Assembly: GCA_022827265.1 (NCBI GenBank)
Contig: JAJDTF010000099.1
Location: forward strand, 1-64,000
Source: Acidimicrobiia bacterium
GTDB taxonomy: Bacteria > Actinomycetota > Acidimicrobiia > Acidimicrobiales > Poriferisodalaceae
Direction: 5' to 3'
DNA length: 64,000 bases
The notes below the pieces were generated by a model that was given only the letters and a program-made list of their open reading frames with translations, made no database searches and was not told the origin of the DNA. Each line of letters opens with the position of its first letter. Positions within the stretch are counted from its first letter, which is position 1. Positions 35,866 through 45,058 of the stretch are shown here, piece after piece. Made by a program: the position numbers and the translations under genes.

Positions 35866-38800
35866 GTGTTCCTTCGCTCACTGACACTGTCCGGTTTCAA
35901 ATCGTTCGCAGACACGGCCACGCTCACCTTCGAGCCAGGCGTCACGGTGGTGGTGGGCCCGAACGGCAGCGGCAAGTCGAACGTCGTCGACGCCATTGCG
36001 TGGGTGCTCGGTGCGCAGGGACCGCGCGCGTTGCGAGGTCAGCGGATGGACGATGTCGTCTTCGCGGGCACTGATCGCCGGACGGCCCTCGGCCGTGCAC
36101 AGGTCACCCTGATCATCGACAACGAGTCGCAGACGCTGCCCACGCAGACTGCAGAAGTAGCCATCACTCGCACGCTGTTCCGCTCGGGCGAGTCCGAATA
36201 TGCACTCAATGGGACGCCCTGCCGGCTGCTCGACCTGCAGGAACTGCTCAATGACGCCGGCGTCGGCCGTCAGCAGCACATCATCGTTGCCCAAGGCCAG
36301 ATCGAGCAGGTTTTGGCAGCCCGTCCCGAAGAACGGCGAGCGCTGATCGAGGAAGCGGCCGGAGTGCTGAAGTTCCGCCGTCGCAAGGAACGCGCCGAGC
36401 GACGGCTGGAGAGCACCGAGGCAAATGTGACTCGCTTGGTGGATCTGCAGCGTGAGCTGCGTCGCCAGCTCCGGCCGCTGGAGCGGCAGGCCAACGCAGA
36501 TCGTCGGCACCAGGAGATCAGCGCAGAACTGGCTGAGCTTCAGCTCTACAACGCGGGACGTGAGCTGGCTGCACATCAGGCGGCGCAGAGCACGTCCGAC
36601 GCTCGGCGAGTCGAATTCGCAGCCCAGCGGGAAGCGGCGGCGGCCTCGATCTCCGAGATCGACGGTGCCATCGACGACGCGCAGTCGCAGCTCGCACAAC
36701 TGACCGCCGAGCCGGCCGATCGGCTGCCGAGGGTGGTGTCACTGTCGGAGCGGGCGCGCGGCCTGGTCGGCCAGACGTATGAGCGAATGCGCTCAGTCGA
36801 GCGAGAACGCAACGCCCTGCTCGATTCTGACGTCGTCGTGACGCTGACCGACGAGCACGCACGCGTCTCAGCCGAACTGGCAGAGATCGATGCGGCCCCA
36901 GCGCAGGCTGCACCGTCGGAGGAACCGCCCGACGAGGCCGGCTCGGAATTCGGCGACGATGCAGCCGTCGAAACAGCCGAAAAGGCCAGTGCCGAGGCTG
37001 AGGCGCGTCTCGCCGCAGCAGCGACAACGCTGTCACAGGCCGACGAGCATCAGCGAAGCGCGGCGGAGGAGCTGCAGCACTGGATCGGACGGTTCGAGGC
37101 GTTGGCGTCTGCCGTTGCCGCAGCACGCACAGATTCCGGCATCGCTGCACTGGATGGCGTGACCGGAGTAGTCGGTGTGCTCGGCGATCTGGTGACGATC
37201 GACGGCGGCTGGGAGGCTGCCGCTGAGGCTGCCGCGGACGGGGCGCTGTCTGCAGTCGTCGTTCGCGACGACGGAGCGGCTTCCGCGGCGCTCGCAGCGC
37301 TTGCCGACGGCGACACGAGCGGCTCGGTGATCTCGCTCGACAAGCTGCCAGCCGTTCGTGAACCGAGCCGCCAAGCAGCAGACAGCGAGTTCGTGCGGCC
37401 GCATCTGCAGCTCGCCGCCGACGCTCCGGAGTGGTGCCGCAGCGAGCTCGAGACGTTGCTGGACGCGGTCGTCGGTGCAGCAATTTGTGTTCCAGGTGAC
37501 TGGTCCAGTGCGTACGACCGCGCGCTGGCCGACCGCGACGCGGTCTTTGTGACAGCAGACGGCGATCGGTTCGGGCCTCGAAGTTGGCGGATCGGCAGCA
37601 CGGGGCCGGCTGCGGCCATCGCGGCGCTCGATCACGCACGCGGACGGATTGACGAGCTGACACACGATCATCGAGGGGCGGCCGCAGCGTGGGCCTCGGC
37701 ACAGCAGGCGCACGGGGCAGCGCTTGATGCGTTCCAGCAGGCCCAGCGCACAGCGGAGACGCTGCGACGCCGCATCGCCGCTGCTGCGGCTCGGCACGAC
37801 GCTCAGACTCAGGCCGCCCACGACCGGGCCGCAGCGCAGCAGCAGCGCCGGTCGGCGCTCGCCGAGCGGCTCGGTGCCATTTCGCAGCGTCTTGCCGGTC
37901 ACGAGAGTTCACGAGCGGCCGCGTCCGCTCGGCTGGACAGGGCCGAGGTCATCGCGTCGGGGTTGGATCATCTTGCGCGGCTGCTCTCGCAGCACCGTCA
38001 GCGCCTCGATGCCGAGGCGCGGCACCTGCGTTCTCGCCACGAGGCCCGCACCGAGCTTGTACGGCAGCTCACCGAACGCCTCGATGCACTCCGCCACGAG
38101 CGTGACGCTGCTGCTTCGCGCCAAGAGCAGCTGCGCACTGAGCTGGCGGCTCTCGACGTGGCAGATGCAGAACGGCGCACCAAGCGTGACGCCCTTGTCT
38201 CGGCGCTGCGCGCCGATTTCGGCGCAGACCCTGCGACGGCGCTTGCTGCCTCGCCGCCGCCGCTGCCCGACGGTGTCAGCGCCTCGGCACACGAGCGGGC
38301 GCTGCGTTCGGATCTGAACCGTCTGGGCCCGGTGAATCCGCTGGCGCTGTCGGAGTACGAGGAGGCTTCGGAGCGCTTCGAATTCGTGGCCGCCCAGCTC
38401 GCGGATGTGCGCAACAGCCGCAGAGAGCTGCACAAGGTCATCCGTGCCATAGACGCAGAGATCATTGCCACATTCGCGGACGCATTCGATGACGTCGCGA
38501 GGAACTTTGCCGAGCTGTTCAGCACGCTGTTCCCGGGCGGCACGGGCCGGCTCTCGCTGTCCGACCCCGAAGAGCTGCTCACATGCGGTGTGGAGCTCGA
38601 CGTTCGGCCAGCCGGCAAGCGCATCGGGCGCCTGTCGCTGCTGTCAGGCGGCGAGCGCTCGCTGGTGGCGCTGGCCTACCTCTTCGCTGTGTTCCGCAGC
38701 AGGCCGTCGCCGTTCTATGTCCTCGACGAAGTCGAAGCAGCGCTCGACGACGTCAACCTGCAGCGTTTCCTGGATCTCGTGGCAGAGTTCCGGCGAGGAT

Positions 38801-39021
38801 CGCAGTTGATCATCGTGAGCCACCAACGACGCACGATGGAATCGGCTGACGTGTTGTACGGCGTGTCCATGCCGCCCGGTGGCTCGAGCGTGGTCGTCTC
38901 GGAGCGGCCTTCCCAGGCGGCTGCGCTCATCGCTGCTGGCGGCTCGCCCGTCGCCGACGAGCCCATGGCGGGACAGCCCGAGTCGGAGCACAGCAGGGAG
39001 CCCGCGACGGCGCCTCGGTAG
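35866..39021 (+). CDS. smc: Chromosome partition protein SMC
   Basis: GTG start. Walker A GPNGSGKSNVVDAI near residue 31; FRSGESEYALNG and QGQIEQVLAARPEERR; coiled coil to about 430, broken by a Pro/Glu-rich segment (about 340-360); hinge with GVTGVVGVLGDLV (about 430-560); return coil; signature LSLLSGGERSLVALAYLFA and Walker B FYVLDEVEAALDD near the end. 1051 residues is shorter than the usual 1150-1200, implying shorter arms. Works with ScpAB in chromosome compaction. In line with ftsY and ffh. Confidence 0.95.
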   Translation: MFLRSLTLSGFKSFADTATLTFEPGVTVVVGPNGSGKSNVVDAIAWVLGAQGPRALRGQRMDDVVFAGTDRRTALGRAQVTLIIDNESQTLPTQTAEVAITRTLFRSGESEYALNGTPCRLLDLQELLNDAGVGRQQHIIVAQGQIEQVLAARPEERRALIEEAAGVLKFRRRKERAERRLESTEANVTRLVDLQRELRRQLRPLERQANADRRHQEISAELAELQLYNAGRELAAHQAAQSTSDARRVEFAAQREAAAASISEIDGAIDDAQSQLAQLTAEPADRLPRVVSLSERARGLVGQTYERMRSVERERNALLDSDVVVTLTDEHARVSAELAEIDAAPAQAAPSEEPPDEAGSEFGDDAAVETAEKASAEAEARLAAAATTLSQADEHQRSAAEELQHWIGRFEALASAVAAARTDSGIAALDGVTGVVGVLGDLVTIDGGWEAAAEAAADGALSAVVVRDDGAASAALAALADGDTSGSVISLDKLPAVREPSRQAADSEFVRPHLQLAADAPEWCRSELETLLDAVVGAAICVPGDWSSAYDRALADRDAVFVTADGDRFGPRSWRIGSTGPAAAIAALDHARGRIDELTHDHRGAAAAWASAQQAHGAALDAFQQAQRTAETLRRRIAAAAARHDAQTQAAHDRAAAQQQRRSALAERLGAISQRLAGHESSRAAASARLDRAEVIASGLDHLARLLSQHRQRLDAEARHLRSRHEARTELVRQLTERLDALRHERDAAASRQEQLRTELAALDVADAERRTKRDALVSALRADFGADPATALAASPPPLPDGVSASAHERALRSDLNRLGPVNPLALSEYEEASERFEFVAAQLADVRNSRRELHKVIRAIDAEIIATFADAFDDVARNFAELFSTLFPGGTGRLSLSDPEELLTCGVELDVRPAGKRIGRLSLLSGGERSLVALAYLFAVFRSRPSPFYVLDEVEAALDDVNLQRFLDLVAEFRRGSQLIIVSHQRRTMESADVLYGVSMPPGGSSVVVSERPSQAAALIAAGGSPVADEPMAGQPESEHSREPATAPR

Positions 39022-39032
39022 CCTGCCGACCA

Positions 39033-40139
39033 GTGAGCACCACGACAGTTCTCATCGTCATTGTCATCTTCGTCGTGGCAACGGTGCTCCTGGGCTCTCT
39101 TCCGTTCGTTCATCGCGCGAGGCAGCGGCGCTCGAGACCGGCATCACCGCACACGCCTGTCGCCGTGTCCCCGCCTGCGGCACGGGCGACCGATGAGCCG
39201 GTCGCGGTGCCCACGCCGGCCCCAGCCACCTTCAGCTCTGGGCTGGCCTCATCGCGCCGCACACTGCGCGACCGGTTGGCGCCAGTCAACCGACGGCGAC
39301 CTGACGAAGCGATCTGGGAGGGCCTGGAAGAGGCCCTGCTTGGCGCCGATGTCGGCGTGGCGACCACCATGGCCACACTGGAACGCCTGCGCAGCACGGC
39401 CGCCGATCAGGGCATCGTCGATGCCGACGAACTGGTGCAAGCACTGGCTGAGGGGATGCGCGCAGCGCTTGATGCGGATCGCACGCTGCATGCGACCGCT
39501 CCGGACCGGGAGGACGCCACGCCCGTCTGGCTGTTCGTGGGTGTCAATGGCGTGGGCAAGACCACCACGATCGGCAAGGTGGGCGCCCGGCTCTCGGCGA
39601 GCGGTCAGCTTGTGGTGATGGCGGCGGCCGACACCTTCCGCGCAGCCGCGGCTTCGCAGCTGCAGACGTGGGCTGATCGATGCGGGGCGGAGCTGATCTC
39701 GGGCAGCTCGGGGGCGGATCCCAGCTCGGTCGTGCATGACGCTGTCAGCGCGGCGGCGGCCCGAGGTGCCGACGTGGTGCTTGCTGACACTGCCGGCAGG
39801 CTGCAGAACCGCAAGAACCTGATGGACGAGCTAGCGAAAGTCCGCCGGGTCGCTGATCGTGAACCGGGCGCTGTTGCCGAGACGCTGCTCGTCATCGACG
39901 CCACGACTGGTCAGAATGGCTTGAGCCAAGCGCGGGCCTTCGCCGAGGCCACCGATGTCACGGGCGTGGTGCTCACCAAGCTGGACGGCTCGGCCAAAGG
40001 CGGCATTGTCTTCGCCATCGAGGCCGAGCTGGGCCTTCCGGTGAAGCTCGTGGGGCTCGGCGAGGGTCCCGACGATCTCGTCGACTTCGACGCAGACAGC
40101 TACGTCAATGCGTTGCTCGGCGTCGATGCCAGCGAGTAG
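39033..40139 (+). CDS. ftsY: Signal recognition particle receptor FtsY
   Basis: GTG start 11 bases after smc. Residues 4-24 form one hydrophobic helix that could anchor the protein, then a basic/Pro-rich linker. The NG domain follows: GVNGVGKTTTIGKVGA (G1), DTFRAAAASQLQTW, VVLADTAGRLQN (G3), VVLTKLDGSAKGG (G4) and GLGEGPDDLVDF. It receives ribosome-SRP complexes at the membrane. It lies immediately upstream of its partner ffh. Confidence 0.95.
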   Translation: MSTTTVLIVIVIFVVATVLLGSLPFVHRARQRRSRPASPHTPVAVSPPAARATDEPVAVPTPAPATFSSGLASSRRTLRDRLAPVNRRRPDEAIWEGLEEALLGADVGVATTMATLERLRSTAADQGIVDADELVQALAEGMRAALDADRTLHATAPDREDATPVWLFVGVNGVGKTTTIGKVGARLSASGQLVVMAAADTFRAAAASQLQTWADRCGAELISGSSGADPSSVVHDAVSAAAARGADVVLADTAGRLQNRKNLMDELAKVRRVADREPGAVAETLLVIDATTGQNGLSQARAFAEATDVTGVVLTKLDGSAKGGIVFAIEAELGLPVKLVGLGEGPDDLVDFDADSYVNALLGVDASE

Positions 40140-40148
40140 GGATGAGTG

Positions 40149-41645
40149 ATGTTCGACACGCTGACTGAACGCCTGTCCGGAACTCTGCGGGGCCTGCGGG
40201 GTCGCGGGCGGATGCGTCCCGCCGACGTCGACGAGGCACTGGCCGAGATCCGGTTGGCGTTGCTCGAAGCCGACGTCAACGTTGCGGTCGTGCGCCGCTT
40301 CGTGGAGCGGGTCCGTGAACGCAGCGTCGGCGGCGAGGTCACCGCCAGCCTCACGCCCGGCCAGCAGGTCACCAAGATCGTCTACGACGAGCTCATCGAC
40401 ATCTTGGGCACCAGCCCGCTGAACGTCCAGTTTGCGTCGAAGCCGCCCACGGTGGTGCTGCTGGCCGGACTCCAGGGCTCCGGCAAGACGACCGCTGCAG
40501 CCAAGTTGGCCCAATGGTGCAAGTCCCAGGGACGCAACCCCCTGCTTGTCGGAGCCGACCTGCAGCGCCCCGCAGCCGTCGAGCAGTTGCGGACGCTTGC
40601 CCGCAGCATCGATGTCGAGGTATGGAGCCAAGCGGGCGATACAGGCGAAGCGGGCGACCCCGTGGCCTGTGCAGCCGGCGGACTCGCCCACGCCCGCCAT
40701 GCCGGCCGCGATGTGCTCATCGTGGACACGGCGGGCCGGCTGGCGGTCGATGCCGAGCTGATGACCGAGGCGGCGCGCATCTCGGACGCCGTCGAGCCCC
40801 ACTACACCTTCCTCGTCGTCGACTCCATGGTGGGCCAGGACGCAGTTGCGACCGCTGAGGCCTTCCACGCAACGCTCGAAGTGGACGGGATCATCCTGAC
40901 CAAGCTCGACGGCGATGCTCGCGGCGGCGCGGCCCTGTCGGTTGCCGAGGTCGTCGGCCGCCCTGTGGCCTTCGCGTCAGTCGGGGAGAAGATCGACGAC
41001 TTCGAGCAGTTCCATCCGGACCGCATGGCGAGCCGGATTCTCGGCATGGGCGACGTGATGACGCTCATCGAGAAGGCAGAGCGCGTCTACGAGCAAGAAG
41101 AGGCGGAAGCGGCAGCGCAGCGCCTCGTCGAGGGCACTTTCACGCTCGATGACTTCGTGGACCAGCTTCGTCAGCTCCGCAAGATGGGCAACCTGCAGAG
41201 CATCGTCTCGATGATGCCGGGCGTCTCCGACCAGGTCCGCAATGCCGAGATCGATGACGATCGCATCACCACCGCCGAAGCCATTGTGCTGTCGATGACG
41301 CCCGCGGAGCGTGTGTCGCCGGAGATCATCGACGCCTCCCGCCGAGCCCGCATCGCCGCCGGCAGCGGCACATCGTCAGCGCAGGTCAGCAACCTGCTCA
41401 AGCAGTTCACGCAGATGCGCAAGATGATGGGCGGCATGATGGGTCTGGGCTCGAAGCGCCGGCCGACCGGCCGGAAGGCTGCTCGCAAGCGCTCGAAGGG
41501 CGCCGGTCGTGCCGGCGGCTCGCGCACTGGCGGCGGAGGCAGGGCCACACCCAAGGGAGCGTCTCGGACGGGCAAGCCGGGAGGCCAACCTTCGGTCGCT
41601 GACATCGACTGGGACGCGCTCGACCTGAAGCTGCCCGGCCGCTGA
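40149..41645 (+). CDS. ffh: Signal recognition particle protein Ffh
   Basis: ATG 40149 gives the typical MFDTLTERLSGTL start (GTG 40146 adds one residue). N domain; GLQGSGKTTAAAKLA (G1); DLQRPAAVEQL; LIVDTAGRLAVD; LTKLDGDARGG; M domain with a Met-rich MRKMMGGMMG patch binding signal peptides. The Lys/Arg/Gly-rich tail of about 50 residues is longer than usual. GTPase of the co-translational targeting pathway. Confidence 0.96.
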   Translation: MFDTLTERLSGTLRGLRGRGRMRPADVDEALAEIRLALLEADVNVAVVRRFVERVRERSVGGEVTASLTPGQQVTKIVYDELIDILGTSPLNVQFASKPPTVVLLAGLQGSGKTTAAAKLAQWCKSQGRNPLLVGADLQRPAAVEQLRTLARSIDVEVWSQAGDTGEAGDPVACAAGGLAHARHAGRDVLIVDTAGRLAVDAELMTEAARISDAVEPHYTFLVVDSMVGQDAVATAEAFHATLEVDGIILTKLDGDARGGAALSVAEVVGRPVAFASVGEKIDDFEQFHPDRMASRILGMGDVMTLIEKAERVYEQEEAEAAAQRLVEGTFTLDDFVDQLRQLRKMGNLQSIVSMMPGVSDQVRNAEIDDDRITTAEAIVLSMTPAERVSPEIIDASRRARIAAGSGTSSAQVSNLLKQFTQMRKMMGGMMGLGSKRRPTGRKAARKRSKGAGRAGGSRTGGGGRATPKGASRTGKPGGQPSVADIDWDALDLKLPGR

Positions 41646-41677
41646 GCATCTCCTGCGAAGTCACAGAGCCACCAGCT

Positions 41678-41750
41678 GGGGGAGCGGATGAGGGCTCTGC
41701 GACGTTGCGACCTGCCGGATCGCGGGAGCGGAGAACTCATCCGCTGCCCC
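41678..41750 (+). ncRNA. Large stem-loop between ffh and rpsP
   Basis: AGCGGATGAG (41683-41692) pairs perfectly with CTCATCCGCT (41736-41745), and outside it GGGG (41678-41681) with CCCC (41747-41750) after one G-G mismatch: a 14-bp interrupted stem enclosing 43 bases. It could terminate ffh transcripts or form part of an rpsP leader. The 228-base gap has no coding frame that looks real. Confidence 0.45.
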
Positions 41751-41790
41751 AGCGGGCGCACCTCACTGGGGTTAGCGGGCAGTGGCCCGT

Positions 41791-41796
41791 TAGGAT
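41791..41796 (+). promoter_or_regulatory. Possible -10 element for rpsP
   Basis: TAGGAT fits the TAnnnT pattern and lies 77 bases before the rpsP ATG, just after the large stem-loop. No good -35 hexamer is seen. Confidence 0.25.
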
Positions 41797-41873
41797 CGTC
41801 CGTCGGCGCGGCGGCCCAGTGGATCGCCGATCCCCAACGAGCCCCCATCCGAATTCACCTAACCGGGAGCAAC

Positions 41874-42377
41874 ATGGCCGTTCGTCTGCGCCTCAAGCGC
41901 ACCGGCAAGAAGAAGCAGCCCAGCTATCGCGTCGTCGCGGTCGACAGTCGCAAACCGCGCGATGGCCGTGTGCTGGAGATCATCGGCACCTACGACCCTC
42001 GACAGGAGCCCTCTGCGATCTCGATTGCCAATGAGCGCGCTGTCCATTGGCTCAGCCACGGGGCTCAACCCAGCGACACCGTCTCCAAACTGCTGACGAT
42101 CTCCGGCGCATGGGACGAATTCCGCTCGCAGGGCTCAGCGGCGCCCGCAGACGGCAGTGCCGAGGCCGTGCAAGCTGCGCCTGCCGAGCCCGCCCCCGCA
42201 CCCACTCCCGACTTGGTGCTCGACGATCCTGCACCCGCGCCCGACCTGGTGCTCGATGCCCCTGAGCCGAACGCAGACGATCCGCCGGAGGCCTCCGCAG
42301 AGGTGCCTGCCGACGAGCCGGCGCCCCAGAACGGGGCAGACGAGCCGAAGTCAACTGAACCTGGGGAGGCCCAGTGA
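41874..42377 (+). CDS. rpsP: 30S ribosomal protein S16 with acidic C-terminal extension
   Basis: ATG 41874 with GGGAG upstream. Residues 1-85 are canonical S16 (MAVRLRLKRTGKKKQPSYRV, RKPRDGRVLEIIG). The remaining 80 residues are Ala/Pro/Glu/Asp-rich and include an imperfect duplication of PDLVLDxPxPAP; this tail is absent from ordinary S16 (about 80-110 residues). The stop overlaps the khpA GTG. Confidence 0.93.
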   Translation: MAVRLRLKRTGKKKQPSYRVVAVDSRKPRDGRVLEIIGTYDPRQEPSAISIANERAVHWLSHGAQPSDTVSKLLTISGAWDEFRSQGSAAPADGSAEAVQAAPAEPAPAPTPDLVLDDPAPAPDLVLDAPEPNADDPPEASAEVPADEPAPQNGADEPKSTEPGEAQ

Positions 42378-42646
42378 CCGAAGTCGACACTGCCGCCGAC
42401 ACCGACACCACCACTGCCGAAGAGGTACTGCTGTATCTCATCGCCCAGCTTGTCGAGCATCCCGATCAGGTGGAAGTAGAGATCGCCGAGTCAGGCTCGA
42501 AGCTGAGCCTGACGGCAACGGTGAGCTCGGAGGACATCGGCCGGGTCATCGGCAAGCGAGGTCGCGTCGCGAACGCCATCCGAACGCTGGTGCGCGCCGC
42601 AGCCCATCGCGATGGCGTCCAGGTCGAAGTCGACTTCCGGGACTGA
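42374..42646 (+). CDS. khpA: KH-domain RNA-binding protein KhpA
   Basis: 90 residues, GTG overlapping the rpsP stop. The single KH domain is marked by VSSEDIGRVIGKRGRVANAIRTLV with its GxxG loop (GKRG). KhpA with KhpB regulates cell division and translation in Gram-positive bacteria; KhpB is not in the window. The acidic Thr/Asp-rich N terminus is an addition. Confidence 0.92.
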   Translation: MTEVDTAADTDTTTAEEVLLYLIAQLVEHPDQVEVEIAESGSKLSLTATVSSEDIGRVIGKRGRVANAIRTLVRAAAHRDGVQVEVDFRD

Positions 42647-43235
42647 ATCCCGCCCGGCGGAGGCTGAGCCGTCAGGCGAAGCCGTGGCCCGAGCGGCCCG
42701 TGAGCGCAGCGAACAAGAGCGGGAAACAACGGGTACCCCGGCAGGAAGGTCCGTCAGACAGCGCAGTCGATCGCGCCTGCTGGAGATCGCAACTGTCGGA
42801 CGCGCGCATGGCGTGCGCGGCCATGTCGTGATGCACCCGGTCACCAACCGGCTGGAGCGATTCGAAGTCGGCTCGCGGCTCATCACTGCCTCGGGGGAGC
42901 GAACAGTGTCCCGTGCCCGTTTCGACGGGAATCGATGGCTCGTCAGCTTTGAGGGCATCGATGATCGTGATGCTGCGGCAGCGCTGACCGGCACGACGGT
43001 GTTCGCTGAGCCGCTGGACGATCCCGACGAGCTGTGGGTGCATGAGCTGTGCGGAAGCTCGGTCATCGATCAGCACGGATTCGACGCCGGTGTGATCACG
43101 AGCGTCGTGGCCAATCCGGCCGCGGACCTGCTCGAGCTCGACACCGGGCACCTGGTGCCGCTGACCTTCGTGGTGCGCAGCGAACCCGGTGCCGTCCACG
43201 TGGAGGTGCCCGATGGCCTCTTCGAACTCGGGTAG
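42612..43235 (+). CDS. rimM: Ribosome maturation factor RimM with repeat-derived N-terminal extension
   Basis: Conserved RimM begins at LLEIATVGRAHGVRGHV (about residue 57 from ATG 42612) and continues through FEGIDDRDAAAALTG to the PRC-barrel end (LLELDTGHLVPLTF). Everything before it overlaps khpA and the dispersed repeat (42660-42733), which here encodes EAVARAARERSEQERE in frame. The true start may be GTG at 42684-42686 inside the repeat; no canonical start lies closer to the domain in frame, so at least part of the repeat peptide is probably translated. RimM assists 30S head assembly. Confidence 0.88.
   Translation: MASRSKSTSGTESRPAEAEPSGEAVARAARERSEQERETTGTPAGRSVRQRSRSRLLEIATVGRAHGVRGHVVMHPVTNRLERFEVGSRLITASGERTVSRARFDGNRWLVSFEGIDDRDAAAALTGTTVFAEPLDDPDELWVHELCGSSVIDQHGFDAGVITSVVANPAADLLELDTGHLVPLTFVVRSEPGAVHVEVPDGLFELG
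42660..42733 (+). repeat. Dispersed repeat, copy inside rimM
   Basis: 74 bases from GAGGCTGAGCCG through the core CCCGAGCGGCCCGTGAGCG to GAGCGGGAAACAACGGG. It matches the 59254 copy with four substitutions and in the same reading frame, encoding the same peptide. Confidence 0.85.
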
Positions 43236-44016
43236 CGCCCAGCGCACCCCAGCACGCGACACGGTGGCGGGGCTGCGCATCGACCTGTTCTCGATCTTCC
43301 CTGCCGAGCTCGATGCCATGTGCGATCTGAGCATTCTCGGGCGGGCCCGAGAGCGCGGCTTGCTCGACATCCGCTGCCGCGACCTGCGGCTGGCGACCAC
43401 CGACGCCCATCGCACGGTTGACGGCGCCCCCTTCGGAGGCGGGCCGGGCATGATCCTGATGCCCGAGCCGGTCTTCGTCGCCGTCGAGACCGTGGCGCCT
43501 CCGCGGCCGCTGCTGCTGCTCGACGCCGGAGGCCGGCGGTTCGATCAGGCGATGGCAGCTGAACTGGCCGCCTCAGGCGGCTTCAGCCTGCTGTGCGGCC
43601 GCTATGAAGGCGTGGACGAACGCATACGCACTGAGCTTGTCGACGGCTCGCTGTCCATTGGCGATGTCGTGCTGGCCGGCGGCGAATTCGCCGCCATGGC
43701 CGTCGTGGAGGCGGTCGGGAGGCTCGTGCCCGGTGTGCTGGGCAACGAGGCTTCCAGCGCAGACGAGAGCTTTGCCGCCGGGTTGCTGGAATACCCGCAG
43801 TGGACGCGCCCCGCATCGTTCCGCGGGCTCGACGCGCCCGAAGTGCTGCGCAGCGGCGACCACGCTCGTGTCGGTCGTTGGCGTCTGGCGATGGCGCTGG
43901 TTCGCACTGCGGCAGAGCGCCCCGACCTGCTGGCAGCACGAGGCGTGAGCGAGGCGGACCGGGAGCTCCTCGCAGAGTTCGGCCTCGAACTCCCGTTGCG
44001 GCAATCCGCGGACTGA
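43213..44016 (+). CDS. trmD: tRNA (guanine37-N1)-methyltransferase TrmD
   Basis: ATG 43213 with GGAGG six bases upstream, overlapping the end of rimM. GLRIDLFSIFPAELDA, DGAPFGGGPGMILMPEPV, LLCGRYEGVDERI and SIGDVVLAGGEFAAM are TrmD hallmarks of the SPOUT knot fold; 267 residues. Methylates G37 of tRNA to prevent frameshifting. Standard position between rimM and rplS. Confidence 0.95.
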   Translation: MASSNSGSAQRTPARDTVAGLRIDLFSIFPAELDAMCDLSILGRARERGLLDIRCRDLRLATTDAHRTVDGAPFGGGPGMILMPEPVFVAVETVAPPRPLLLLDAGGRRFDQAMAAELAASGGFSLLCGRYEGVDERIRTELVDGSLSIGDVVLAGGEFAAMAVVEAVGRLVPGVLGNEASSADESFAAGLLEYPQWTRPASFRGLDAPEVLRSGDHARVGRWRLAMALVRTAAERPDLLAARGVSEADRELLAEFGLELPLRQSAD

Positions 44017-44026
44017 CCACTAGCCT
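43996..44026 (+). promoter_or_regulatory. Possible rplS promoter
   Basis: TTGCGG (43996-44001) and TAGCCT (44021-44026), 19-base spacer, about 40 bases before the rplS ATG; overlaps the end of trmD. Confidence 0.3.
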
Positions 44027-44067
44027 GCGGTGTTCGTCGTCACGCCGATCACGGGAGTCGGATCGCC

Positions 44068-44412
44068 ATGGGCAGCACCGATCTTGTCGACCAGGCTCGT
44101 CTTCGAGACGATCATCCCGACTTCGGCCCCGGTGACACCGTGCGCGTCCACGTGCGCGTCGTCGAGGGCAACCGGCAGCGCACGCAGGTGTTCGAGGGGT
44201 ACGTGATCGCACGGCACTCGTCGGGCATCAGCGAGACCTTCACGGTTCGCAAGCTCAGCTTCGGTGTCGGGGTCGAGCGGACATTTCCGCTGCACGCTCC
44301 TACCATCGCGAAGATCGAGCGTGTCACGGTCGGCGATGTGCGCCGAGCGAAGCTGTACTACCTGCGCGACCGCGTCGGCAAGGCAGCGCGCATTCCCGAG
44401 AAGCGGTTCTAG
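44068..44412 (+). CDS. rplS: 50S ribosomal protein L19
   Basis: 114 residues; [31 protein letters not shown] and [18 protein letters not shown] are typical L19. Signal peptidase and rnhB, which often follow rplS in actinobacteria, are absent; yraN follows instead. Confidence 0.95.
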   Translation: MGSTDLVDQARLRDDHPDFGPGDTVRVHVRVVEGNRQRTQVFEGYVIARHSSGISETFTVRKLSFGVGVERTFPLHAPTIAKIERVTVGDVRRAKLYYLRDRVGKAARIPEKRF

Positions 44413-44481
44413 CGGCACACCGTCGATGCGTGGGTCGCGCAACCGTCGTCGGCCCAGGCTTCACAGCAGCGTGAGGCATCG

Positions 44482-44826
44482 GTGACCGTTCGGCGTCAGG
44501 CGCTCGGCCGCTATGGCGAGGATCTCGCTGAGCGTTGGTACGCCGAGCGTGGTTACCGCACGCTCGACCGCAACTGGCGCTGCGCCGCCGGCGAGCTGGA
44601 TCTGGTGGTCACCGACGGCACTGAGCTGGTGATCTGCGAGGTCAAGACCCGCTCGAGCGGTCGCTTCGGGACGGGCTTTGAGGCCATCACTGCCCGCAAG
44701 CAGCAACAGGTTCGGCGCTTGGCCGCCGAGTACGTGCGCCGGCGCGGCGGCTGGCGCGGGCCGATCCGCTGCGATGCCGCGTCCGTGATGGGCCGCAAGG
44801 TAGAGGTGCTCACCGGGGCCTTCTAG
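44482..44826 (+). CDS. yraN: UPF0102 YraN-family endonuclease-like protein
   Basis: 114 residues. LGRYGEDLAERWYAERGY, then GELDLVVTDGTELVICEVKTRSS gives the ExD...ExK active-site pattern of the restriction-endonuclease-like fold. Family function is unsettled; proximity to comM and dprA is conserved. GTG start. Confidence 0.9.
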   Translation: MTVRRQALGRYGEDLAERWYAERGYRTLDRNWRCAAGELDLVVTDGTELVICEVKTRSSGRFGTGFEAITARKQQQVRRLAAEYVRRRGGWRGPIRCDAASVMGRKVEVLTGAF

Positions 44827-44839
44827 CGGCCGGCGCCGT

Positions 44840-45058
44840 TCACCCCACCGGCCGCCGCCGGTCGCGTGCCTGCCAGCAACCCCAGTGCCAGTGACGCCGC
44901 AGGTCGGGAGCATCGACCGGCACCGCGACCACATGGCCGGTACCGGCCTCGATGGAGTTGGCGCAGCCGCCGCAGACGTATCGCTTGACCGCTTCGAAAG
45001 GCTGCACCCGGCGCACCTCGAAACCGGGCACGGGCTCGAGTTGGCGCGTCGGCGTCAT
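44840..45058 (-). CDS. Small putative zinc-binding protein of the comM region
   Basis: 72 residues from ATG 45058, which overlaps the stop of the upstream micro-ORF (TGATG). YVCGGCANSIEAGTGHVV and RRHWHWGCWQAR form CxxC and HxxC ligand pairs. Similar small proteins are found at this position in many actinobacteria; function unknown. Confidence 0.7.
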   Translation of the reverse strand: MTPTRQLEPVPGFEVRRVQPFEAVKRYVCGGCANSIEAGTGHVVAVPVDAPDLRRHWHWGCWQARDRRRPVG

